Assembly (NCBI RefSeq): GCF_900105255.1
Contig: NZ_LT629763.1
Span: forward strand, 186,001 to 250,000
Source: Halopseudomonas sabulinigri
GTDB lineage: Bacteria > Pseudomonadota > Gammaproteobacteria > Pseudomonadales > Pseudomonadaceae
Length of the DNA stretch: 64,000 bases
Direction: 5' to 3'
Numbering within the stretch: the first letter of the stretch is position 1; every line of letters starts with the position of its first letter. The notes below the pieces were generated by a model, which had not been told where the DNA came from, made no database searches, and was given only the letters and a program-made list of their open reading frames with translations. Position numbers and translations under genes: made by a program. Of this stretch, positions 36,079-45,400 are shown piece after piece.

Positions 36079-36214
36079 GTGCTGGTTCAAGTTGCGCCCT
36101 GTGCAATAAAGATTTGCGATAACGCTGATTGTAGCAATGATCCGCTGCCACCAGACTCTGTTCATCTGCTCGGCGTAACGCCGCGATTCCGAATTCTCAA
36201 CAGGAGATATGAAC

Positions 36215-37273
36215 ATGCGCAAAGGTACAGCACTGGTAGTTGGCGCCACCGGTATCACCGGCGGTAATCTGGCGAGCTATCTGGTTGCCAGCGGTTGGTC
36301 GGTGTATGGGTTGTCACGCGGTGCGACAGCGCAGGAGGGTGTGATCCCGGTCGCCGTTGACCTGCTGGACGCACAAGGGGCCCGTCAAGCACTCGCTGGC
36401 TTGCCCATTACCCATGTTTTCTACTGCACCTGGGTGCGCCGCGACAGCGAGCAGGCCAATGTGCAAGCCAACAGCGCGATGATGCGCAACCTGTTTGCGG
36501 CGCTGGATGGACAGCGGCTGCAGCACGCTTCACTGGTGACTGGCACCAAGCAGTACCTGGGTTCCTTCGAGGCCTATGGCAGCGGGCGTATCGAGACGCC
36601 GTTCCGCGAATCCGAACCTCGGGTGCCGGGTGACAACTTCTACTATGCATTGGAAGACGTGTTGTTTGAGGCCGCTGAGCGCGATGGTTTCAGCTGGAAC
36701 GTCCACCGTCCGCACACGGTCATCGGTTATGCCCGCGGCAACGCGATGAATATGGGCACGACGCTGGCGGTGTACGCTTCGATCTGCAAGGCGACAGGTC
36801 AGCCGTTTGTATTTCCTGGCTCACAAACGCAGTGGAATGCGCTCACCGATATGACCGATGCGCTGGTGCTGGCGCGGCAGATGGAGTGGGCAGCCACCAC
36901 GCCGGGCGCAGCGAATCAGGCGTTCAACACAGTTAACGGCGACGTTTTTCGCTGGCGCCGGATGTGGCGTGAGATCGGCGAATACTTCGGCCTTGAAGTC
37001 GCCGATTGCCCCGAAACGCCGCAGCCGCTGGATGACCGCATGGCCAATGCAAAAACGGTGTGGGCCGAATTGGTGCAACAGTACAGACTGGTTGAGCCGG
37101 ACCTCGACAAGCTGGCGTCCTGGTGGCACACAGATGCCGACCTGGGCCGCGAGCAGGAATGCGTGAACGACACCACCAAGTCGCGCGACTTCGGCTTTGA
37201 CCATTTCCGCGAAACGCGCAGCGCCTTTTTTGATCTTTTTGATCGCCTGCGGGCTGAAAGGATTATTCCCTGA
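36215..37273 (+). CDS. PRISE-like (progesterone 5-beta-reductase/iridoid synthase type) SDR
   Basis: 352 residues from the ATG at 36215, eight bases after AGGAG; the ATG at 36209 is too close to it. An extended SDR with Rossmann motif VVGATGITGGNLASYL. The PRISE signatures HASLVTGTKQYLGSFE and NFYYALEDVLFEAAE (catalytic Tyr with Asp in place of the usual Lys) are present, then WNVHRPHTVIGYA. Such enzymes reduce the C=C bond of activated enones with NADPH; bacterial members are known to act on small enones. Probably regulated by the divergent LysR gene. The physiological substrate is unknown. Confidence 0.82.
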   Translation: MRKGTALVVGATGITGGNLASYLVASGWSVYGLSRGATAQEGVIPVAVDLLDAQGARQALAGLPITHVFYCTWVRRDSEQANVQANSAMMRNLFAALDGQRLQHASLVTGTKQYLGSFEAYGSGRIETPFRESEPRVPGDNFYYALEDVLFEAAERDGFSWNVHRPHTVIGYARGNAMNMGTTLAVYASICKATGQPFVFPGSQTQWNALTDMTDALVLARQMEWAATTPGAANQAFNTVNGDVFRWRRMWREIGEYFGLEVADCPETPQPLDDRMANAKTVWAELVQQYRLVEPDLDKLASWWHTDADLGREQECVNDTTKSRDFGFDHFRETRSAFFDLFDRLRAERIIP

Positions 37274-37478
37274 GTGCGCTACGCTGCAGAGCGGATCAAA
37301 GCGGCAGATTAGTGAAACAGCAAGTGGCGCCGAGATGAACCGGACCGTCACTTGCGTTTGCTCAAGCGCTACAAGAAACTGCCCTCCCTAGCGCATGTGG
37401 AAGGCAGCAAGTTCGAGCCGCTCGCCGGCACCTGCAGCGATGGGTTTACTATCGGATCTTTTACCCCCAGGAGGCATT

Positions 37479-38195
37479 ATGCCGATTGATACAACGCCTG
37501 CAGCAGCGCGCCACGCGATGGTCATTGGTGCGTCCCGCGGTATCGGCCTGGGCCTGGTTCGTACTTTGCTAGGGCGGGGCTGGCAGGTAAGTGCAACGGT
37601 GCGCGATCTTGAACGCATGCCTGCGGCGCTGAGCGAACTACAGTTACAGCACCCGCGACAGCTTGACGTTGTGGCTTTTGATATGGCGCAGGCGGCACCG
37701 GCCAGCAACCTGGTCAAGCCTGCGCAGCCACTGCAACTACTGGTGGTGTCTGCCGGCGTTTTGGGGCCGGAGCACCAACGAGCTGACCAGGTAACCCGGG
37801 ATGAGCTAGCCGACTTGTTCAATATCAACGCCATGGCTCCCCTGCGTGTTGCAAGGGCGCTGCTGCCGGCCCTGAGCGCTGGTGGTGTAGTCGCGTTTAT
37901 CAGTTCGCGTATGGGCAGTGTGGCCTTGAACGATGGCGAAGGTCTGGAGCTTTACCGGGCCAGCAAGGCGGCGCTCAATAGCCTCACCCGTGGTTTTGCC
38001 ATCAAGGAGGCAATCCCGGCGGGGCTTGGCGTGCTCAACCTTCATCCCGGCTGGGTGCAGTCCGACATGGGCGGCAGTAACGCACCGGTCACGGTTGAGA
38101 AAAGTACCAGCGGCATGGTCACAGTGATAGAAGCGGCGCTGGGACAGATTGAACACCGCTTTCTGGATTTTGAAGGTAATACGCTGGACTGGTAA
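37479..38195 (+). CDS. Short-chain dehydrogenase/reductase
   Basis: 238 residues from the ATG at 37479, behind a strong AGGAGG. Classical SDR: cofactor loop VIGASRGIGLGL, LLVVSAGVL for NNAG, catalytic Ser in FISSRMGSVAL and YxxxK in YRASKAALNSL, then LHPGWVQSDMGG. The sequence resembles the C-factor/sniffer-like SDR subgroup. It lies between the PRISE-like gene and a CIA30-like gene on the same strand, with about 205 and 62 bp gaps, so it is probably transcribed on its own or with the latter. Confidence 0.9.
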   Translation: MPIDTTPAAARHAMVIGASRGIGLGLVRTLLGRGWQVSATVRDLERMPAALSELQLQHPRQLDVVAFDMAQAAPASNLVKPAQPLQLLVVSAGVLGPEHQRADQVTRDELADLFNINAMAPLRVARALLPALSAGGVVAFISSRMGSVALNDGEGLELYRASKAALNSLTRGFAIKEAIPAGLGVLNLHPGWVQSDMGGSNAPVTVEKSTSGMVTVIEAALGQIEHRFLDFEGNTLDW

Positions 38196-38257
38196 CACGG
38201 TGCGTCACTTTTCCAGCAGCTACCCAGACAGAACAGCCACTGGAACAGGAGTGAGTC

Positions 38258-38791
38258 ATGCAAGAGCATCCAGTCACCGAGGGGGCTAGCGTCTCGCCGG
38301 ATCAGCTCATTGATGTGTATTGCGCCGGAGCGGTTGATACCACCCCGTGGCGCGTTATTACCGACGAGGTTATGGGCGGTGTTTCCACCGCATCGCTGCA
38401 GCAGGGCGAACGCCTTGGTTCACCCTGTACCTGTCTGCATGGTCGCACCCGGTTGGAGAATGACGGCGGCTTTGTACAGATGAAGCACCCGGTAGCGCCT
38501 GATGTGAAGACGGCCAATTACACCGGCATTTTTGTTGAGCTGGCTGGCCCAGCGCACGAATATGAACTGCGCGTAAAGACCAGCCAGTTGGACAAACCAT
38601 GGCAATCCTTCCGCCATACCCTCGCGGTAACGCCAGCCTGGACGCGCTTTATCGTGCCCTACAGTGAGCTGCACCCGCACCGCACCGAGGCCACGCTGGC
38701 GCCTGAAAGCATTCTCAGCGTGGCGATTGTTGCCATAGGTACAGCCTTTGATGTGGACGTCGGCGTGCGCCGCTTGGGCTTCTATCGTTGA
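38258..38791 (+). CDS. CIA30-family protein
   Basis: 177 residues. The galactose-binding-like CIA30 fold (named for complex I intermediate-associated protein 30) is recognised by WRVITDEVMGGVSTASLQQG, GGFVQMKHPV, YTGIFVELAG, YELRVKTSQL and RFIVPYSELHPHRTE. Bacterial members lie outside respiratory complex I loci and their function is not established. No signal peptide. CAGGAG lies upstream of the ATG; 62 bp after the SDR, possibly one transcript. Confidence 0.85.
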   Translation: MQEHPVTEGASVSPDQLIDVYCAGAVDTTPWRVITDEVMGGVSTASLQQGERLGSPCTCLHGRTRLENDGGFVQMKHPVAPDVKTANYTGIFVELAGPAHEYELRVKTSQLDKPWQSFRHTLAVTPAWTRFIVPYSELHPHRTEATLAPESILSVAIVAIGTAFDVDVGVRRLGFYR

Positions 38792-38865
38792 GGGCCCGGC
38801 GCGCCCGGTGAGTGCGCGCCGGGGTGGTTGCGCGATCGTCGTTGCCACACCAAGGTCGCCGGCAA

Positions 38866-39567
38866 TCAGGCTGACTGCAGCGTGCCTACAGGCTGCAAGG
38901 CTCGCTGTAGTTCTGTCACCAAGGCGTCAATCTGTCGTGTTGCCTGTGCAACGGACTGCGCCAACACGTCGCCACCTGCCTCCTGCCCCTCAATGGCGAT
39001 CTGGTGCACCCGCGTGATGCCGATGAACCCGAGGGCGGTTATCAGGTTGGGTTCCAGGTGATTCATGTGCGCCATTTCGCCTCCGACGCCAAAGCCAACA
39101 CCGCCTCTGGCGCTCAGGATCACGGCATGGCGTGGTCGATCGGCCAGCTTGGCTACGTAGGGATCAAGCGGATTACTGTCATCCACTTCAATGGTTCTGC
39201 CGGGGCGCACGATCTGATCTATCCAGGCCTTGAGCGCGGCGGGCATGCCAAAGTTGTATAGCGGCGCGGCGATCACCAGCACATCCGCTGCGATCAGCTC
39301 GGCGACCAGCTCCTCGCTTTCTGCCAGAGTCTCTTGCATCCAAGGCTCGCGGTTCTCATCCGGGGTGAACGAGGCCGCTATCCAGTCGTGGTTGATGATC
39401 GAGGGTGGCTGCTGGCCAATATCGCGATAGCAGAGGGTGTCATGTTTGCGCTGGGCCAGCCACCGACTGACGAAGCGCTGGCTGAGAAAGCGGCTGTGTG
39501 AGCCATGCACGTCTGTGCCGGCCAAGCCGGGTCGGGCGCTAGCGTCGAGTTGCAGAATGTGCGTCAT
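38866..39567 (-). CDS. azoR: FMN-dependent NADH-azoreductase (AzoR-like)
   Basis: 233 residues of the flavodoxin-2 fold: LDASARPGLAGTDVHGSHSR (phosphate loop), YRDIGQQPPSI, VLVIAAPLYNFGMPAALKAW, DQIVRPGRTIEV, ILSARGGVGFG, and GFIGITRVHQIAIEG at the C-terminal end. The family reduces quinones and azo dyes with NADH and is usually linked to thiol or electrophile stress. Strong AAGGAG before the ATG. Divergent from a LysR gene with 120 bp between, which probably regulates it, as for other azoR genes. Confidence 0.9.
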   Translation of the reverse strand: MTHILQLDASARPGLAGTDVHGSHSRFLSQRFVSRWLAQRKHDTLCYRDIGQQPPSIINHDWIAASFTPDENREPWMQETLAESEELVAELIAADVLVIAAPLYNFGMPAALKAWIDQIVRPGRTIEVDDSNPLDPYVAKLADRPRHAVILSARGGVGFGVGGEMAHMNHLEPNLITALGFIGITRVHQIAIEGQEAGGDVLAQSVAQATRQIDALVTELQRALQPVGTLQSA

Positions 39568-39687
39568 GGCAAGTCTCCTTTATAAAAAACAAATTCATCT
39601 GTTATTCACTGAGAGCTCAGCCTAGAGTTAGTCGTGTTGGGCGACAAACGATCAATATTTTCAGTTATGAATGAAAGGAGATCATCT

Positions 39688-40587
39688 ATGGGGCGGCGCT
39701 GGTTACCTTCGCTTTCAGCATTGCGTGGCTTTGAAGCGGCTGCGCGCCACGAGAGTGCCAAGCAGGCGGCAGAGGAACTGTCGGTGACTGCAACAGCGAT
39801 CAGTCATCAGGTGCGAGCGCTGGAGGAGTCGCTCGGCGTCAGCCTGTTTGTGCGCAAGCCACGTCAGTTGGAGCTGACGCCGCAAGGGCGTGAATTGCAG
39901 CAGGTGCTGGAAACCGCCTTCGATAACATCAGCAACACGCTCGAGCGCATCAGCGGCTCGCCGTGCCGGCAGGCGATTACCTTGAGCACCACGCCGGCGG
40001 TGGCGGTGCGTTGGCTGTTGTCGTGGGTGTGCATGCTGCGCGATGCGCATCCGGATATTGATCTGCGTATTCACGCCTCCCACGAGCCGGTCGCGCTGGA
40101 TGGCGTGACCGCTGATATCGCCATTCGCTATGGCGACGGCCGCTGGCCGGGACTGGTGGCAGAAAAGCTGCTCGATAACACTTTCATTCCGGCGTGCAGC
40201 CCGCATCTGGCATTGAATGATCCTGCGCAGCTACCGCAACACTCCTTGATCCACTTTCGTAATCAGGCAGCTGCTTCGGCACCGATTGACTGGGCGGCCT
40301 GGCAGAAGCAAGCCAACGTACCCGGCCTGGACGTGAGCGCGGGCCTGGTTTTTACGGATGAAACCCACGCCGTCTCCGCTGCCGTAGGCGCCCAGGGTGT
40401 GGCGCTGATGAGCCGTCAGTTGATCGAAGACGAGCTGCGCGAAGGGCGCTTGGTGCAGCCATTTGGCCCTGAACTGGAGGGCAAGCCGTTCTTTTTGGTG
40501 TACCCGGAAAGCCGCAAAAACGACCCGACTATACGGGCTGTTCGGGATTGGGTGATGGCGGTGCCCGGCGGGCTTTGTAGTTTGTAG
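39688..40587 (+). CDS. LysR-family regulator (GcvA-like), divergent from azoR
   Basis: 299 residues from the ATG at 39688, seven bases after AAAGGAG; upstream in-frame starts lack such a site. N-terminus RRWLPSLSALRGFEAAARHE and TATAISHQVRALEESLGVSL are of the GcvA subtype. The effector domain includes TPAVAVRWLLSWV and ADIAIRYGDGRWPGL. Divergent arrangement suggests control of the azoreductase. A TTCA-GTTA-TGAA palindrome at about 39659-39670 in the leader is a possible site. Confidence 0.9.
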   Translation: MGRRWLPSLSALRGFEAAARHESAKQAAEELSVTATAISHQVRALEESLGVSLFVRKPRQLELTPQGRELQQVLETAFDNISNTLERISGSPCRQAITLSTTPAVAVRWLLSWVCMLRDAHPDIDLRIHASHEPVALDGVTADIAIRYGDGRWPGLVAEKLLDNTFIPACSPHLALNDPAQLPQHSLIHFRNQAAASAPIDWAAWQKQANVPGLDVSAGLVFTDETHAVSAAVGAQGVALMSRQLIEDELREGRLVQPFGPELEGKPFFLVYPESRKNDPTIRAVRDWVMAVPGGLCSL

Positions 40588-40610
40588 TTCAACCGGTTAC
40601 TTGCTCGGTA

Positions 40611-41420
40611 TCAGCGTGCTACATACCGTTGCACGATCTGTTCATAACTGCCGTCGCCCACCAGCGCGCGCAAAGCGTCGGCATACTGTTCAACAAACGC
40701 CGGGGTATTAGAGCCTTTGCTGAAGGCAACCTCGGCTGCCGCACTTGAAACCACCACGCTGGAGGCCTTGATCTTATCGTCCAGACCAAGCTGCTGAATT
40801 TCAAAGGTGCCGGTATTTTCATCGGCGATGGCACCGTCGATGCGATCCTTTTCTATCATGTTCCACAGGTTGGCGCGTGTCGCGACCATGGCAACGCGGC
40901 TGGCATAGGCGGGGTCGCTCATCAGCTGCTCATAGTCCGGCCCATAATGCACATTGATTTGCGCGCCCAGCCGAAAGGGCAGGTTCCTGAGCTCAATCAA
41001 TCGGGTGATAGGCCAGCGCTCAAAGGCGTCCTGACGGACAAACAGTAAATTGCGCGAGGCAGGTAATACCTTGCCAGAAAAGTACGCATATTCTTCCCGC
41101 TCTGGCCGCCGGAACGCGCCCGGTAGAATATCCAACCGGCCCAGTTCAAGCTCCTTGAGTGCGCGCGCCCAAGGCAGTTTGCGCAGCGTTACCGCGCAGT
41201 TCAAACGCTTCAGCGCCTCACGGTTGGCGTCCACGTAGATGCCGCCAATACTGCCATCAGGCAGCTGCATGCTGAACGGTGGGTCGTTGTCCCAGCGCAG
41301 GGTTTTTTCGCAGGTGGCCAGGGCCAGCCCGGGTAGGCAGGCGGCAAACAACAGGGCGGTCGCCAGGCCGTGGCGCAGTAAAACTCGGGAGTTGTGCGGG
41401 GCTGCAGACAAGGTCGTCAC
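40611..41420 (-). CDS. Periplasmic solute-binding protein (SBP_bac_3-like)
   Basis: 269 residues from a GTG at 41420. Signal peptide (LLRHGLATALLFAACLPGLA, cut near ALA-T). The mature domain is a polar-amino-acid-type binding fold: TLRWDNDPPFSMQLPDGSIG, VDANREALKRLNC, LPWARALKELELGRLDILPG, then KDRIDGAIADENTGTFE. No permease or ATPase genes adjoin it, so it may be one of the stand-alone periplasmic receptors common in pseudomonads. Ligand unknown. Confidence 0.85.
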   Translation of the reverse strand: MTTLSAAPHNSRVLLRHGLATALLFAACLPGLALATCEKTLRWDNDPPFSMQLPDGSIGGIYVDANREALKRLNCAVTLRKLPWARALKELELGRLDILPGAFRRPEREEYAYFSGKVLPASRNLLFVRQDAFERWPITRLIELRNLPFRLGAQINVHYGPDYEQLMSDPAYASRVAMVATRANLWNMIEKDRIDGAIADENTGTFEIQQLGLDDKIKASSVVVSSAAAEVAFSKGSNTPAFVEQYADALRALVGDGSYEQIVQRYVAR

Positions 41421-41638
41421 TCATCTAGTGCCAAAGGCGGCTATTCGCAGTCTAGCAGTGAGTGGGACTGTTCTGGGAGTGGGGCGTCGCGTGCGCCGGC
41501 AATCTGCAGAACAATAGCTGCCTTGGCATCTTCTTTTGTCAGCGTTGCGCCTTTGCTGGTGCGTTCCGTCCAGATTTTCGGGTGGATTTTCCCGCGCCGA
41601 TATATGATGCGCCACCGCCACTTCCGCACCAGGTCATC

Positions 41639-42382
41639 ATGCCCGCAAACGCCCTCTATACCGATCTCTCCGGTTACTACGACCTGATGTGTGCAGACAT
41701 TGATTACCAAGCGCAAAGCCAGTGTGTGCAGCGGCTGCAGCAGTTGTTTGGCAACGCCGGTAAACGCCATCTGGATATTGCGTGCGGCACTGGCCCGCAC
41801 GTGCGGTACTTTCTCGATGGCGGCTTTCACAGTAGCGGGCTGGATATCAATCAGCCCATGCTGGATCAGGCGCTGCTGCGCTGCCCGGAAGCGCACTTCT
41901 CGCTTCAGGATATGTGCGGATTCAGCGTCAGCCAGCCGCAGGATCTGATTACCTGCTTTCTTTATTCCATCCACTACAGTGCCAGCATCGAGCGCCTCAA
42001 AGACTGTATTGCCAGCGTGCATGCTGCCTTGGCAGAGGGAGGGCTGTTCTGCTTCAACGCGGTAGACAAACAGCAGATCGATAACGGCGCCTGGGTTTCG
42101 CACAACGCCGGCCATGCCGATGGTCTGCTCAGCTTCAGCTCGGGTTGGCATTACCCGGGGGAGGGCGCGCAGCAGCTGCTGAAATTACGCGTTGAGCGCA
42201 GCGGCGCCGATGGCCGGCAGGTATCGAAGGATGAGCATCCGATGGTGGCGGTGAGCTTCAGCGAATTGCTTGAGCTGCTGGCGCCGTATTTTGCGGTGCA
42301 GATGCTGGAGCATGACTACGACAGGATTCTGCCGTGGGATGGGGCCTCCGGGAATGCGCTTTTTGCCTGCGTGAAGATCTAG
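41639..42382 (+). CDS. Class I SAM-dependent methyltransferase
   Basis: 247 residues from the ATG at 41639, with AGG upstream; the long in-frame extension is noncoding. Begins with an SSxYDLMC-like motif (DLSGYYDLMCADIDYQA). The SAM-binding glycine loop LDIACGTGPHVRYF is followed by SGLDINQPMLDQAL and LQDMCGF. The layout resembles small-molecule (TylM1-like) methyltransferases. A truncated copy of its 3' end lies at 48728-48944. Substrate unknown. Confidence 0.88.
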   Translation: MPANALYTDLSGYYDLMCADIDYQAQSQCVQRLQQLFGNAGKRHLDIACGTGPHVRYFLDGGFHSSGLDINQPMLDQALLRCPEAHFSLQDMCGFSVSQPQDLITCFLYSIHYSASIERLKDCIASVHAALAEGGLFCFNAVDKQQIDNGAWVSHNAGHADGLLSFSSGWHYPGEGAQQLLKLRVERSGADGRQVSKDEHPMVAVSFSELLELLAPYFAVQMLEHDYDRILPWDGASGNALFACVKI

Positions 42383-42435
42383 AGAGAGCCGGGCAGGGGC
42401 ACGCTGGCAGCGGCCCCTGCGAGTTCCGTGTCTAC

Positions 42436-45400
42436 TCAGGCGGCCACTACCGAGACCGGGATGCCGTTCAGTACCGCATTGCCGGACAAGACGTCGACTA
42501 CCTGATCGTCAGTAATATCATTGACGTTGATACCAGGGTTGCCCTGTGCCACACGCAGGCTCACCCCTTCGCGATCATGGCCCCAGCCGTGCGGCAGGCA
42601 CACTACGCCGGGCATGATGTCGTCGCTGACTTCCACGTTAACCATCAGCTCACCGGTGCGCGACATGATGCGCGCTTGCTTGCCGCTGGCGAGCCCCAGC
42701 CGCTCGGCGTCGCTCGGATGAACGAGCAGGGCGCAGCGGTCCTTGCCTTTGACCAGACGCTTGCTGTTGTGCATCCATGAGTTGTTGGTACGCAGATCGC
42801 GGCGGCCAATCAGCATCAGCTCGCCACTCTCCGCCCCGCGCAGCTCAGCCAGTGCACGACCCAGGTCAGCGACCAGCTCGGGCGGCGTGAGGTGCAGCTT
42901 TTTGTCGGCGGTAAACAGATAGCCGGGGAAGGACTCGCGCATCGGCCCCAGGTCCAGACCGTGCGGGTAGCGCTTGAGTACCTCAAGGCTCAGCGGTTCG
43001 TCGTGCCTGACCGGCTCGCCGCTGTTGTACGCAAAAAAGCCCTCGGCATAGGGGCCGGTTCTCAGGCCATGGTCGAGGATTTCCTCGGGATGCGGCGCAT
43101 TGCGGCTGGGCGCGTCTGGCTTCTTCAAGGCCATGATGCGCTGGGTCAGGCCCTGCACAATGTCCCAGTCGCAGCGGGTGCCTTCCGGCGCGGCAAACAC
43201 CGGATCGCTAAAGCGCGCCAGGTTGCGCACCGCCAGCATGTTGAACACGATGTCGTATTGCTCGTGCTCCAGCGGCCCGGTGGGCGGCAGGATGATATCG
43301 GCATGGCGTGAGGTTTCGTTCAGGTAGAAGTCGATCGAAACCATGAACTCCAGCTGTTCCAGCGCCTCGTCCATCTGCCGCCCGTTGGGCGTCGACAGCA
43401 CCGGGTTGCCGGCCACGCAGACAAAGCCGCGTACCTGACCTTCGCCGGGCGTGAGCATTTCTTCGGCGAGGGTGACCGCAGGGAAGTAACTGTCAAACTC
43501 CGGCAAACCGCGCACGCGACTCTGACAGGTATTGAAGCTGCCCATGGGTCGGCTTTGCGCCTTGTTGAACGCCGGTGTGGTAAACATCATGCCGCCGGGG
43601 CTATCCAGGTTGCCAGTGAGAATGTTGAGCACCAGCATCAGCCAGTGATTCAACGCGCCATAGCTTTGCGTGGCGACGCCCATGCGGCCATAGCAGACGG
43701 CGCACTCGGCGTTGGCGAAGTCTTCGGCAATGCGCCTGATCTCAGCTACCGGAATGCCGCAGCGCGCGCTGACCTGCTCCAGAGATATACCGTCAAACAA
43801 GGGGGCCAATGCCGCCCAGTTGTCGGCCAGCTCCAGCAGGCGACCGGGCTTGGTCAGGCCCTTGTCGAGCACATGGCGAATCAGCCCCAGCAGGAAGAAG
43901 GCATCGGTACCGGGGCGGATAAACAGGTGCTGGTCTACATAGCGCGCGGACTCGGTGCGACGCGGGTCTACCAGTACCACCTTGCCGCCGCGCTCACGAA
44001 TGCGCTCCAGTCGTTTGAGAATATCGCCAGCGGTCATCAGGCTGCCGTTGGAGGCCGCCGGGTTGGCGCCCAGCATGAGCATGTACTGGGTGCGGTCGAT
44101 GTCGGGAATGGTAAACAGCTGGCTATGCCCGAACATCAGGTACGACACCAGCTGGTGCGGCATTTGGTCGAGTGATGCAGCAGACGAGATATTGCGCGTA
44201 CCAATGGCCTTGCGCAGCGTGCCCGAAGCCATCATCAGACCCAGGTTGTGCGAGGCGGGATTGCCCCAGTAGCCGGCAATCGAATCGTTGCCATGGCGCG
44301 CCTGGATGTCGACCAGTTTGGCCGCGACCTTGTCGAGGGCGCTGTCCCAATCAATCGGTAACCACTCGCCGTTGACCTTCTCCAGCGGTGTGCGCAGGCG
44401 GTCGGGGTCGCTGTGCAGGTCTTGGAGGGCGTAGCCCTTGGGGCAGATATGCCCTTCACTGTGCGGGTCGTTCTTGTCACCCTTGATCGACAGAATCTGC
44501 TCACCCTGGGTTTCGATTACCACGCCACACATGGCCTCGCACAGGGTGCAGGCGCGGTGATGGGTTTTCACCGGCAAGCGGGTTTGTTCCTCTTCGCGGG
44601 CGCGGGCATCGCGGATAACCGCCAGCATCTCGGCGATATTCACCACCTTGCTGCGGGTGCGGCCCTCGATGCGGCCGCGCGCCTGTTCGTGCTGATCGAG
44701 CAATTGCCAGTCAGCCATGCTGACGGCCTGCACCTGACGGCTAGCCAGCAGCTCGGCAATATCCGCCGAACGGCTTGGCAGGCTGCTACCCAGGTCGTCG
44801 ATCAGGCGCTGCACACTCTCCGTAGCGCATTGACGGTTGCTGCCGATTACGCCGCTGGCGCCGCGCTTGATCCAGCCAGCCACGTAATCGCGGTGGTCGG
44901 CCTCGCCGGCGATACGGCCCTGCTCGTGCTGCATGACGCCAGGGCCCAGATCAAATGGCAGTTCGTCGATGGCCGAGCCTTGATAACCAATGGCATGCAC
45001 CACCAGACCGGCGGTAATCCGCGAGGTCTGTTCGGCAGGGCGCGCCACCAGCGCCCCCTGATCATCGCGTACCAGCTCATTGCGTTGTACCTGCACGGCG
45101 CTCACTTGGCCGTCGACTGCGTCGAATTGCGCAGGGCTGGTATAGAACAGGAAGCGAATGCGCTTGCCTTCGCCCTGCGGACGCGCGGCAATCTCGCGCA
45201 ACAGGGCGAGGTTCTGGCGTGCTTCGGCGTAGTCCGGTTGCGCCAGTTGGCGCGCGCTGGCGTCATCCAGTTCAAGGTCGGCGGAGTCGACCAGCAGCTG
45301 CAGACCGGGAATCGCCATCAGCTGTTCCAGCTCTTTCGGCGTAAAGGCCGCCTGCGCGGGGCCACGGCGGGCCAGCAGACAGACCTCATCCACGCTGCTA

